Shown in pieces: positions 47,625-56,507 of a stretch of DNA of 64,000 nt. How positions within the stretch are numbered: the stretch's first letter is position 1; the number at the start of each line of letters is the position of its first letter. The notes below the pieces were generated by a model that worked only from the letters and a program-made list of their open reading frames with translations, did no database searches and was not told where the DNA came from. This stretch comes from Thermocoleostomius sinensis A174 (lineage in GTDB: Bacteria; Cyanobacteriota; Cyanobacteriia; Elainellales; Elainellaceae). Both the position numbers and the translations under genes were made by a program. Location of the stretch: the NCBI RefSeq assembly GCF_026802175.1, contig NZ_CP113797.1:4627026-4691025 (forward strand). Direction: 5' to 3'.

Positions 47625-47695
47625 AGCGGGCACGCGGAATCGAACCGCGATCATTAGCTTGGAAGGCTAAGGTTTTACCACTAAACTATGCCCGC
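47625..47695 (-). tRNA. tRNA-Gly (anticodon TCC)
   Basis: Acceptor arms GCGGGCA / TGCCCGC, anticodon stem TTAGC / GCTAA with loop CTTCCAA (anticodon TCC), and T arm GCGGTTCGATTCCGC. CCA is not encoded. Length is 71 bases. Confidence 0.96.
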
Positions 47696-48396
47696 ACCTA
47701 TTCGTTGGGTGCTACTCAACCGGTACTCAGCCGATACCGTTTAGCTTTAACTCAACTAAGCCTTAATTAAGGTAACACATATTCGTTCGATCGCGCAATT
47801 GATTTTACGGTTAAACCCCGGGTCTATACAGATGGCACCTAAAAAACTTGATACCTGGCAAACTCTTTGAGCTTGAGGCTCACTTTACGTTTGCTTCACA
47901 TTTAAACAGAATACTTGGTATTAATTTAACTCTTCATGAAAATCTCTTCAAAGACGGGCGACTTTATGGAAGGTATTTTTCATCTTCAAATACCGTGTTT
48001 GTGCATAATTTTTACGGATGTGTCCAAACTGTCTACGTAGAATTACTTAATTTTCTCATCAGAGGCTAGATCATGTCTGATTGTGAGTAGGTTGGTGGTA
48101 TTGTAAGAGGCAGTGCAATTTTTTATTAAAGCCTGCTGCTGGTAATTAGAAATCGATGTTTTGCTTAATTTTTCTAAACTGCCTGAGTAGAATGTACTAG
48201 TTTACTTAGTATTTCTTTACGTTTCTCGGGTACAGTCAACCAAACAAGATGGTTGTATTCAAGGCGCAAATTTGGTTGAAGTACAGTTCAATGCGGATTT
48301 TAATGCAATCCTCGCTGAGCAATTTGGCGGAATTTTAGGGTGTGGTTTACGTCGTCCTCGAAGTTTAGTGATCTTAAGGTTTGACAAGTTTCGCTC

Positions 48397-50154
48397 ATGC
48401 TAACGGTTCTGTCTTTTCTATCTTTGGCGCAGATTGTTGCTCCAGTACCAGTGCCTCCTCCATCTGCAACGTCATCTCCGGCCCTTGAATCGCCAGTAGC
48501 GCGACCAACCCCAGTGCAGCAGCCATCCTCTAATTTGCCAGATGCTCCGGTGTTAATTCCGCCCATTCAGCCCCCGATCGTGGCACCGCCGCCAGTGACA
48601 CCGCCTGCACGTCAAGTGGAAGTGGTTCGATCGCAGGAGGTGCGTCCTTTACCAGGGCAACTTGATGAAATCCCTGTTTTTAACAGCAATAGTCCAGAGA
48701 TTATTCAAACAGACGGAATTCTGCTTTCAACCTTTCCAGCCGATGGAATGCGATCGGCAGAGGCTCATCTCAACTATCCGCTGCAAGGACGGTTTGATCT
48801 ATTTGCTCACCACATCGCTAAAGGTGTGACCCCAGAAGACGATCGCACGCCATTTTTAGGCGTGATTGTCTATAACCCCACCAATGAACCTGTAACGCTG
48901 GACATTTTGCAAGCGGTTAGCTATCTCAGCCAAGAAGCTCCATTTGTTGATCTGCCCTCCTATGTCGGCAACCCGGTAGGAAATGTGTTTGCTGGACCAG
49001 GTAGCCGCACCACGAATGATGTATTAAGAGGACAACGACAGCCCCACTGGCCTGCCCAAGTCATTATTCCCCCCCGCCGGAGCCAATTGCTGGTGAATGT
49101 GCCGATTCCGCTGCGTCGTCTCACAGTCGCTACGGATGGAACGTTGCCGCCAGGATACATCATTCCACCAGCCGTTGCTGCTGCCGCTCCGACGACCGCC
49201 TCCCGAGGCGCTGCTTCCCTAGCTGGAACCGCCCCCACAGGTACAGCAACCGCTGTAACCGAAGTGGCTGCCAGTTCAAATTCGTCCAATTCTTCCAGTT
49301 CTTCTAATCCGAGCAGTCGTCCTCCCAGTAACCGCACTCCTGCCACAAATGGACGGACGATACTGATGCACCTTTCCAGCAGTGGCCCAGTGTATTTGGC
49401 CAGCCTGGCAATGTATGCCCCGAAAGTAGTTGGAGGTGGGGAACGGGTACCCTCGCTGCAAGACTGGGAAGCGTTGTTACGCAACGGGTCACTGGCGGTT
49501 CCTCGCGATCGCAACCCAACCCCGCCAGATGCTAGAGCATTTCTTCGCTTCTTCTATGGCCGAGTGGCTGGGGTGGCGCAAGGCTCTCAGTGGTCTGCCC
49601 TTGCGACGGATGGAGAGGGCGTTGAGCATCTCTCGATTCCTAGACCGGGCGAGGAATTTTCTTACGTGATCAGCACCGTCGATCACAATACCTTCGGCAC
49701 AGGGCAGATTCAAAGTGCTCCGATGCTGGTGCGCTATCCAGACACAGCCTATCGAGCGCACGGTAATTATGGCATCAAGTATGACATTTCGATGCCTCTC
49801 TATAACCACACTAACAGCACTCAGCGTGTGGCCATTCTGCTGCAAACGCCAGTACAAGACGAGGGGTTGGAATCCGGTCTACGCTTTCGAGAACCACCCG
49901 ACAATCAAATTTTCTTCCGGGGCACGGTTCGCCTACGGTTTACTGATGACTTTGGTATTCCGCAGACCCGCTATCTCCACATAGTGCAGCGACGGGGGCA
50001 ACAGGGGGAACCCTTGCTACAGATGACAATGCCGCCTGGTAATCGGCGGCTCGTCGAAGTGCAATTTATCTATCCGCCTGATTCAACGCCACCGCAAGTT
50101 TTGACAGTACGGACGCAGGGCAACCGCGAAATCATTGAAGTCAGAAACGAATAA
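48397..50154 (+). CDS. DUF3370 domain secreted protein
   Basis: The 585-residue product has an N-terminal hydrophobic segment, a Pro-rich stretch (about residues 17-70), then the DUF3370 domain from residue 73 with R-P-L-P-G-Q-L-D-E-I-P-V-F-N-S-N-S-P-E and T-D-G-I-L-L-S-T-F-P. A Ser/Asn/Thr-rich insert of about 55 residues (near 265-320) interrupts it. DUF3370 proteins are cyanobacterial, exported and of unknown role. No obvious catalytic motif. Confidence 0.85.
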   Translation: MLTVLSFLSLAQIVAPVPVPPPSATSSPALESPVARPTPVQQPSSNLPDAPVLIPPIQPPIVAPPPVTPPARQVEVVRSQEVRPLPGQLDEIPVFNSNSPEIIQTDGILLSTFPADGMRSAEAHLNYPLQGRFDLFAHHIAKGVTPEDDRTPFLGVIVYNPTNEPVTLDILQAVSYLSQEAPFVDLPSYVGNPVGNVFAGPGSRTTNDVLRGQRQPHWPAQVIIPPRRSQLLVNVPIPLRRLTVATDGTLPPGYIIPPAVAAAAPTTASRGAASLAGTAPTGTATAVTEVAASSNSSNSSSSSNPSSRPPSNRTPATNGRTILMHLSSSGPVYLASLAMYAPKVVGGGERVPSLQDWEALLRNGSLAVPRDRNPTPPDARAFLRFFYGRVAGVAQGSQWSALATDGEGVEHLSIPRPGEEFSYVISTVDHNTFGTGQIQSAPMLVRYPDTAYRAHGNYGIKYDISMPLYNHTNSTQRVAILLQTPVQDEGLESGLRFREPPDNQIFFRGTVRLRFTDDFGIPQTRYLHIVQRRGQQGEPLLQMTMPPGNRRLVEVQFIYPPDSTPPQVLTVRTQGNREIIEVRNE

Positions 50155-50182
50155 GCACGACTGCAATCGCTAGAACAGCATG

Positions 50183-50380
50183 CTAGGGCTGAAAGGTAGG
50201 GGCGGCTTCGATCTCGTCGGCGATCGGAAATTCCATCACCAGTTGTGCAATGGTGGCTGTGCGTTCTAAGTTGGCAATCACACCGGGGCGATAGTCTGGA
50301 TGAAGGGGTAATTCTAGCATCCAGGCCATTTGGTCAACGAGAAGAGCGACATCGAGGTTGCGATCGGTTGAGTTAGTCAT
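50183..50380 (-). CDS. AtzG-like (DUF4089) protein
   Basis: The 65-residue product has L-E-L-P-L-H-P-D-Y-R-P-G-V-I-A-N-L-E-R and ends F-P-I-A-D-E-I-E-A-A-P-x-F, as in DUF4089/AtzG proteins. AtzG forms a complex with the amidase AtzE in other bacteria. No amidase is adjacent, so the partner must be encoded elsewhere if the role is conserved. It converges with DUF3370. Confidence 0.8.
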   Translation of the reverse strand: MTNSTDRNLDVALLVDQMAWMLELPLHPDYRPGVIANLERTATIAQLVMEFPIADEIEAAPTFQP

Positions 50381-50452
50381 AGCTGCCAGCAGAATCAGTG
50401 AGAATAATCGCCATAATAGAATACTGTCGCTTTAAAACTATGCTTTGACATT

Positions 50453-51124
50453 ATGCAAACCCGTGATTCCCGCAGCAACCCCTCTGATCAAGTGTCTCGT
50501 GCGCCGATCGCTCCATCTCGCGATTTAGAATTTCTGGCTCGAACCGCCAGTATTCATCGCATTACCGGTGAAACCGATGTGCAGGTTAGCCTCAATCTGG
50601 ATGGGCAGGGACACTGTCAGGTGAGTACTGGGGTGCCGTTTTTGGATCATATGCTGCATCAAATCTCGTCGCACGGGTTGATTGATCTCGACATTAAAGC
50701 CACAGGCGATCTGGAAATTGACGATCATCACACCAATGAAGATGTAGGCATCACGCTGGGTCAAGCGCTAGCTAAAGCATTGGGCGATCGCAAAGGCATT
50801 GTGCGCTTTGGTCATTTTTTTGCTCCCTTGGATGAGGCCTTAGTGCAGGTAACGCTGGACTTCTCCGGTCGCCCCCACCTCAGCTATGGGCTGCAAATTC
50901 CTACAGAGCGCGTTGGGTCGTATGACACGCAATTAGTGCGGGAATTTTTTGTGGCCATTGTCAATCATGCCCAACTCACCCTGCACATTCGCCAACTTGA
51001 TGGCATCAACTCTCATCACATCATTGAAGCGACCTTCAAAGCCTTTGCACGGGCCTTGCGAATGGCCATTGAAATTGATCCGCGTCGATCGCACCTAATC
51101 CCTAGTTCCAAAGGCGTTCTATGA
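50453..51124 (+). CDS. hisB: Imidazoleglycerol-phosphate dehydratase
   Basis: The 223-residue product is a monofunctional HisB. Metal and active-site motifs are complete: [15 protein letters not shown], and the second half repeat with [10 protein letters not shown]. The N-terminal 28 residues are an extension. It catalyses the sixth step of histidine synthesis. The stop overlaps the convergent AEC gene by 6 bases. Confidence 0.96.
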   Translation: MQTRDSRSNPSDQVSRAPIAPSRDLEFLARTASIHRITGETDVQVSLNLDGQGHCQVSTGVPFLDHMLHQISSHGLIDLDIKATGDLEIDDHHTNEDVGITLGQALAKALGDRKGIVRFGHFFAPLDEALVQVTLDFSGRPHLSYGLQIPTERVGSYDTQLVREFFVAIVNHAQLTLHIRQLDGINSHHIIEATFKAFARALRMAIEIDPRRSHLIPSSKGVL

Positions 51125-52057
51125 CCCACCAAACAACCAAAGCCAGACGGGCAACGTCAGCAGAATCAGGGCTGAGCCAATTGCTAAGGCGGTGACGGAC
51201 AACTCGCGATCGAGGTTATAGGCCTCAGTGATAATTAACGTGGCAAACGCGGGCGGCATGGACATTTGCAGCACCAGCACCAACAACGGCGCACCCGTGA
51301 TGCCAAGCCATCGCAATCCATAGCCGCCAACAAGTGGCACGATCAGCATTTTGATCCCTAGGCTAATCGAAGCGGGTTGTACATGGTGCCAGGATCTCAG
51401 TTGACTTAAACGCATTCCCAGCAACAGCAACGACAGGGCAATCACCCCCCACCCTAGTCCTCTTAAGCTCTGCTCTATGCTGGGCGACAACAGCACCGAT
51501 CGCCCGGCTAGTCCCAACCAAAAACTCCAGAGCGCCGGATTTTTGATCAACGCCAAGAGGATGTTTGGGCTGGTTTGGCGATCGGCTTGACCAAAATAAG
51601 CAGCTAACACCACGCCCAGCCCATAGGCAGCCAGCGTACTGCCCAATGTGTCGTAAAGCACAGCCCAACCAAAATATTGTGGCCCCACCAGTGTCAACGC
51701 CACCGGGTATCCTAAATAGCCAGTATTTCCTACCATTGCTGACAGCAAAAAACTGCCTTGGCTGGCTCGACGGTGGAGGGAATGCGGTGAAACCAGTTGC
51801 AGGTGTATCCAACTCCAGGCAAAGCCAATCCCTAACAATACCGCCAACCAGGCCACGATCGGGGCTAGCCAGACCGACAGCGAAAAATCCGATTGACGTA
51901 TAAAAATCATGATGCTAAGGGGAACGCCGACCCAGAACAGCACCTTGCCCAAGTGCATAGGAACTGCCGACGGTAACGTGCGTCCCAACACTAGCCCTAG
52001 TCCGATCCAACCAATTAAGGGAAGATAAAGTCTTGCAAATGTTTGCCAATCCACCAT
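51119..52057 (-). CDS. AEC family transporter (auxin efflux carrier-like permease)
   Basis: The 312-residue product has about ten hydrophobic segments. The AEC family patterns are G-L-V-L-G-R at the start, [12 protein letters not shown] in the middle and [10 protein letters not shown] near the end. Members export organic anions or related compounds; the substrate is unknown. Confidence 0.88.
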   Translation of the reverse strand: MVDWQTFARLYLPLIGWIGLGLVLGRTLPSAVPMHLGKVLFWVGVPLSIMIFIRQSDFSLSVWLAPIVAWLAVLLGIGFAWSWIHLQLVSPHSLHRRASQGSFLLSAMVGNTGYLGYPVALTLVGPQYFGWAVLYDTLGSTLAAYGLGVVLAAYFGQADRQTSPNILLALIKNPALWSFWLGLAGRSVLLSPSIEQSLRGLGWGVIALSLLLLGMRLSQLRSWHHVQPASISLGIKMLIVPLVGGYGLRWLGITGAPLLVLVLQMSMPPAFATLIITEAYNLDRELSVTALAIGSALILLTLPVWLWLFGGS

Positions 52058-52159
52058 TGTTTTTTGGGTTTACTGGTTTTTTAACTGAGTTCCTTCGTCG
52101 TGACTCCCCAGTCTAAAATTAACAAGGTGGGCATTTTTTCTGTGCAGGAGGAATTAATT

Positions 52160-53062
52160 GTGGACAACGCAGGTCTGCCCCAAGCATCGGACGAGTCCAG
52201 CATGGCATCCGAGCTTTTGTCAGAATTCTCGTCTGCTCCCGTGGAAGACATTCCCGAAGCTGTCCGAGAGCACCCACAGCCGTCATCGCGATCGTGGTTT
52301 GATCAACGAGGCTGGCGCTGGGGGCTGAGCGGCATTGGCATTCTGCTGTTGCTTTGTCTGCCGTTCTTGCTTTGGTCACGATCGTCTCCACCATCTCGCT
52401 CTCAACCTTCTAACGCAGCGGTGCCGACAAATACAGATTCAAATCCAGATGAAATAGCCACAGTTGCACAACCAGCTTCCGAGCCTGCTGAAGAGAACCC
52501 ATCAACTTCGCTCTTGGGACATTTTCCCTATGAAGAAGCTCCTCGATCTGAGTTGGTCTCAATTACTGATGATGGCAGTATTCTGCTGCGTCAGGCGGCT
52601 GCCGAGAAATTTCTGGATATGATGGCCGCTGCTAAAGCCGAGGGAGTTGAAATCGTACCATTGTCTGGGTTTCGATCGATCGACGAACAAGAAGGCGTGT
52701 TCTTTGATGTGAAAGCTGAACGCGGTCAAGAAGCCACCAAACGGGCCGAAGTTAGTGCCCCTCCTGGCTACAGCGAGCATCATACTGGGTATGCTATTGA
52801 CGTGGGCGATCGTTATTATCCCGATGCCGACTTGCGAGAAAGCTTTGAAAACACGCCCGCCTTTAAGTGGTTACAGTCCAACGCCGGATACTATAGTTTT
52901 GAGTTGTCTTTTCCTAAAGGCAATGCGCAAAATGTTAGCTATGAACCTTGGCACTGGCGGTTTGTGGGCGATCGGGACAGTTTAGAAACGTTTTACCGGG
53001 TTAGAGGAACTCGCGCTCAGCCAACTGTTCGTTTGAAATCCCGCGAATCAGCCGATGAGTAG
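52160..53062 (+). CDS. D-alanyl-D-alanine carboxypeptidase, VanY/M15 type
   Basis: From the GTG at 52160, which has AGGAGG 8 bases upstream, the product is 300 residues; a GTG at 52100 is less likely. A membrane segment lies near residues 52-73, followed by a Pro/Ser/Asn-rich linker and an M15 metallopeptidase domain with S-x-H-H-T-G-Y-A-I-D-V-G and E-P-W-H-W-R. These are the zinc and catalytic residues for trimming peptidoglycan peptides. It is probably anchored with the domain outside the membrane. Confidence 0.92.
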   Translation: MDNAGLPQASDESSMASELLSEFSSAPVEDIPEAVREHPQPSSRSWFDQRGWRWGLSGIGILLLLCLPFLLWSRSSPPSRSQPSNAAVPTNTDSNPDEIATVAQPASEPAEENPSTSLLGHFPYEEAPRSELVSITDDGSILLRQAAAEKFLDMMAAAKAEGVEIVPLSGFRSIDEQEGVFFDVKAERGQEATKRAEVSAPPGYSEHHTGYAIDVGDRYYPDADLRESFENTPAFKWLQSNAGYYSFELSFPKGNAQNVSYEPWHWRFVGDRDSLETFYRVRGTRAQPTVRLKSRESADE

Positions 53063-53128
53063 ATAATAGGATAATAGAGGAAGTGCTCGTCTGTTCTTAT
53101 TAACCCCGAACGTCATTCTCGAACGAAC

Positions 53129-53821
53129 GTGAACCAAACCTCTCTTAATCTCATTGCCATCACTATCTTTGTCCTCGTCATGGCGAGTTTGCTGGGGCCT
53201 CTACTCCAAATTTCTCCAGTGATTCCGGCGATCGCCGTGTTTGGCATTCTCAGTGTTGCTACCGTTGACAGCTTCACGTGGCAGGGGCAGCTTGGAACTC
53301 TGGTGATTGATTGGTTTAACCAGTTTTCCACCGAACATCGAGACCGGGTGTTGCGGCACGAAGCCGGACATTTTCTTGTGGCGCACTTGTTAAACATTCC
53401 CGTCACGGGTTACACCTTAAGCGCCTGGGACGCCTTTCGTCAGCATCAGCCCGGGTTTGGCGGCGTCAGCTTTGGTTCCGAGGAACTTGATCAAGCCATT
53501 GAGCAACGGGTTCTATCGACGCAACTCCTCGATCGCTACTGCATGGTACTAATGGCAGGGATTGCCGCTGAAACGCTGGTTTATGGCAATGCGGAAGGAG
53601 GAGCAGACGATCGGCAAAAGCTGCGGTTTTTATGGTCTCAACTCAACCGTCCAGATACCGAAGCAGAGCCAAAACAAAAGTGGGCCGCCTTTCAAGCCAA
53701 AAATCTGATTAAAACCCATGAAGTTGCTTACAACGCACTGATTGCAGCAATGGAACAACAAGCACCTGTGGAAGACTGTCGATTAGCGATTGAACAACAC
53801 TTGGCACAGAATTTACCGTAG
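53129..53821 (+). CDS. M41-like zinc metalloprotease lacking an AAA domain
   Basis: The 230-residue product has two N-terminal hydrophobic segments and a zinc motif H-E-A-G-H at residues 77-81, followed by the G-I-A-A-E-T-L-V-Y-G and G-G-A-D-D-R-Q-K patterns of FtsH-type peptidases. The AAA ATPase module is absent. This resembles cyanobacterial and plastid FtsH-like short homologues whose role is unclear. GTG start. Confidence 0.85.
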   Translation: MNQTSLNLIAITIFVLVMASLLGPLLQISPVIPAIAVFGILSVATVDSFTWQGQLGTLVIDWFNQFSTEHRDRVLRHEAGHFLVAHLLNIPVTGYTLSAWDAFRQHQPGFGGVSFGSEELDQAIEQRVLSTQLLDRYCMVLMAGIAAETLVYGNAEGGADDRQKLRFLWSQLNRPDTEAEPKQKWAAFQAKNLIKTHEVAYNALIAAMEQQAPVEDCRLAIEQHLAQNLP

Positions 53822-54020
53822 ATTGATACCACCTAGCCGAACAATCCGTAGACACTAGCTAACCTCTCAAAATCCCCAATAAATGACTGTAATGAGTGTC
53901 GCATAGTGATACAACAAATACCACATAACCAACGACAGCCCGACAATAGATAATCAGCACCCAGAGAATAGGAACTACATTCTTGAGAGAAGCGCTTCCA
54001 TTATCCATCACCCAGAGCCA

Positions 54021-54641
54021 CTACTTTGAAGTAGGTAACAACGGTCGCACTACCAAAAAACCCGCTCCAAACGCTGTCACCATAATTAGCACGATCGTCA
54101 ACATCAGCCACAGTCCTCCTAAATCTCTCGATCGGCGCTCGGGTGGCAACGATGTTGCGGATGGCGCTACCGCTTCTTCGGCACGCAATGCCGTAAATGT
54201 TGCATCTGGAGTCGTGGCTCTTAGTTGCGCAGCCATGTGTGCTGCCGCCGCCGCTTCCTCTAAAGTGGGTTGAGCATTGGCACGGGGATACAATTGGGAG
54301 GACTGATTGACCCCGGACTTGTTGGTTGGGGTGCTGGGATTACTAGCCGCATAGACTGGGGTTTGGGGCGGCTCCACGATCGTTTGTAGGGCGATCGCCG
54401 TTTGGGCAAACCGATGAATCTCTTGGCGGAGTCTATGATTCTGCGCCGTCAACTCTTGATTCTTGGCATTAAGAGAATCCACCATGCCGCGTGTGGCCTG
54501 TAGTTCCGCCGCTAGTTCTCGATACACTGAGATGGGTACAGACGGAGCAGATGGTTGGCTAGATGCACCAAGATTGGATGCGCTGAGGTTAGGGGCGCTG
54601 ACATTGCGAGTTGAAGGATCAGAGTTCGCTTTGAATTTCAT
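54021..54641 (-). CDS. Coiled-coil, C-terminally anchored hypothetical protein
   Basis: The 206-residue product has a coiled coil near residues 40-85 (E-L-A-A-E-L-Q-A-T ... L-T-A-Q-N-H-R-L-R-Q-E-I), a Pro/Ser/Asn-rich middle and a single C-terminal hydrophobic helix at about residues 178-200. That layout suggests tail anchoring. No family is recognised. Confidence 0.65.
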   Translation of the reverse strand: MKFKANSDPSTRNVSAPNLSASNLGASSQPSAPSVPISVYRELAAELQATRGMVDSLNAKNQELTAQNHRLRQEIHRFAQTAIALQTIVEPPQTPVYAASNPSTPTNKSGVNQSSQLYPRANAQPTLEEAAAAAHMAAQLRATTPDATFTALRAEEAVAPSATSLPPERRSRDLGGLWLMLTIVLIMVTAFGAGFLVVRPLLPTSK

Positions 54642-54790
54642 TGCTTTGAAACAAGAGTCCGTTAAATTACACGACTAGAGAATATACGTCCATGAATCAT
54701 AGTGGAATTTAAAAAGTCTGACATTGAGTTATACAAAGATTTGTTCACTTTTTGGTTGTCTACTCATTAGTTATTGACTCAAGCAAACCC

Positions 54791-55231
54791 ATGACACACA
54801 TTCCGACTCCACCCGATCGCTCCTCCACCTCAGACCCTGAAACACCAAACACGCCCAAGTATGGAGAGCGCCAGATTGCCGAAGGAGACCTGATCACTTT
54901 TCCAAATCCGCGTCCTGGTCGCCACTACACAATCGACATCACGCTGCCCGAATTTACCTGCAAATGCCCCTTTTCGGGCTATCCCGACTTTGCCACCATC
55001 TACGTTCACTATGTCCCCTACGAAAAAGTCGTGGAACTAAAAGCTCTTAAGCTCTACATCAACAGCTATCGCGATCGCTATATTTCTCACGAAGAATCCG
55101 TCAATCAAATTTTGGATGATATTGTTGCTGCTTGCGATCCCCTGGAAATTACCATCAAAGGTGATTTTCTGCCGCGTGGCAACGTGCATACGGTGATTGA
55201 GGTAAAGCACCAAAGAAAGGATGAAGGATGA
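54791..55231 (+). CDS. queF: NADPH-dependent 7-cyano-7-deazaguanine reductase QueF
   Basis: From ATG 54791 the product is 146 residues, the single-domain QueF type. The catalytic Cys lies in C-K-C-P-F-S-G-Y-P-D-F and the binding motif in E-L-K-A-L-K-L-Y. It reduces preQ0 to preQ1 in queuosine synthesis. No preQ1 aptamer was found upstream. Confidence 0.94.
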   Translation: MTHIPTPPDRSSTSDPETPNTPKYGERQIAEGDLITFPNPRPGRHYTIDITLPEFTCKCPFSGYPDFATIYVHYVPYEKVVELKALKLYINSYRDRYISHEESVNQILDDIVAACDPLEITIKGDFLPRGNVHTVIEVKHQRKDEG

Positions 55232-55401
55232 ATTGCAATTCTCTTAGCCTATAGCCTTGATGCTTTAGCCTTCCCCTACTCCCTACTCTCGATTCCCGAT
55301 TCTCTAATTCCCGATCGCCCCCTGAAATTTCCTGCCGCCTGCTTTACCATAATCAGAAGATCCAATCCAAACGATCCTCCTTGCACTCTTCAAGACTCAT
55401 C

Positions 55402-56190
55402 ATGAATCTTTTTACTCAAGTTCTCCACCTCGTTGGTTCTGGTGCAACAGCCTACATCACGGCTCGCAACCTCCGTGATTTGCGCACCCGCCCCGATATG
55501 CTAGCTGGCTTTCAGTTGGCAGAATCTGGTTCGGTTCCATTTCTGCAAGCTCTACAGCACCGGGCTACGGCTGAAGGCGATACTTGGCTAGCGGAAAAGC
55601 TGGCAAAGCATGCCCAAGATGAACAGCGACACGGGCAGATTTTTGCTCATGCGCTGAAACAACTAAATAAACAGATCATTGATTTCAAGAGCTTGCCGGA
55701 AAAAGCGGCAGACGGTAAACCCGATGAGCGACGCCGCAGCCCCTTCTTTGAAGCCTATTTTCAGGGTTATTCTCAAGCCGACCTACGTCCTGACAATATT
55801 GACTGGATTGTGTTCTTTGCCAGCACCTATATCCTGGAACTGGATGCTTGCAAAGATTTTGTTCGTATGGCCAATGCACTCCCTGATACGGATACTGCCA
55901 GCGTCAATTTGAAAAAAGGGTTACTCAGCATTGCCCGCGACGAAGAAGGACATGCCGCCTATCTGCGTGAAGCAATGGAACGACGCTTGCCTTATGTGGA
56001 TGTGGTGAATCTGATCGATCGATGGCGCACTCGCAAGGTAGACGCTTTGCTGGCTATGGTGACAAACTTGCTGCAAAAAGGCGGTAAGCTACCGTCAATG
56101 GCGCGAGATGGGGTTCCAACAGAAATGGGCGATGATCTCAATCAATCTACTAGCCAAGCAGATCAACAGGCTGATTTGGCAGCAGCTTGA
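55402..56190 (+). CDS. Ferritin-like diiron protein (MiaE-like)
   Basis: From ATG 55402 the product is 262 residues and helical, with two diiron ligand sets: A-E-S-G near residue 38 with K-H-A-Q-D-E-Q-R-H, and L-E-L-D with A-R-D-E-E-G-H. It is like cyanobacterial ferritin-like proteins related to the tRNA hydroxylase MiaE, but the substrate is inferred. A frame extends 7 codons upstream to 55381. Confidence 0.78.
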   Translation: MNLFTQVLHLVGSGATAYITARNLRDLRTRPDMLAGFQLAESGSVPFLQALQHRATAEGDTWLAEKLAKHAQDEQRHGQIFAHALKQLNKQIIDFKSLPEKAADGKPDERRRSPFFEAYFQGYSQADLRPDNIDWIVFFASTYILELDACKDFVRMANALPDTDTASVNLKKGLLSIARDEEGHAAYLREAMERRLPYVDVVNLIDRWRTRKVDALLAMVTNLLQKGGKLPSMARDGVPTEMGDDLNQSTSQADQQADLAAA

Positions 56191-56260
56191 GTTCGCTTTG
56201 GATAACTTTTGTATCACTCAACGAGTTTACGTTGCTCCAGTACGCGGAAGTCAAGGCAAT

Positions 56261-56385
56261 GGCATGGCTGAATCGAGATTTGACTCTGAACCGCTCCTCA
56301 TCCTAGCCCTCTCCTAACCAGCAAGGGAACTCGCAATCCGGCTTCTCTGCTCTCTCCGGGATCAGGGAGGGGAATGAGGGCAAAT
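56261..56385. repeat. Dispersed intergenic repeat, subfamily 2
   Basis: Aligns with 14958-15085: starts GGCATGGCTG-ATCGAG and shares AGCAAGGGA-ACT and GGGGAATGAGG-like ends. It fills the gap after the ferritin-like gene, with a terminator at 56444. Confidence 0.75.
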
Positions 56386-56443
56386 TCTCCTTGAATGCAG
56401 CAACGCCTCAACGCAATTGATTAGGACAGATTATTAGGACAGA

Positions 56444-56474
56444 AACGGGGTGGCATCAAACCTGCCCCGCTTTT
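56444..56474 (+). terminator. Rho-independent terminator
   Basis: CGGGG and CCCCG pair around a 14-base loop and are followed by CTTTT. It stands after the ferritin-like gene and directly upstream of the second sugar dehydrogenase gene. Confidence 0.55.
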
Positions 56475-56507
56475 GCTTGAACGCTCTAGTTTAAAGGAAA
56501 ATGTGTC

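Larger units (their letters stand above)
46320..48396. other. Accessory scar region
   Basis: About 2 kb with no intact, recognisable gene apart from tRNA-Gly. It contains IS remnants, inverted repeats, a frameshifted small gene, a HIP1-rich stretch with a GGCGTAGCCTCTCC-type cyanobacterial dispersed repeat (around 46590), and AT-rich DNA from about 47460 to 48300. Confidence 0.6.

Noticed and set aside
47848-48069. 73-codon frame starting TTG
   Set aside because: No family pattern, no ribosome-binding site, lies in an AT-rich scar; it could be a decayed gene but I cannot support it.
54642-54790. preQ1 riboswitch upstream of queF
   Set aside because: I looked for the preQ1 aptamer pattern and found no match.
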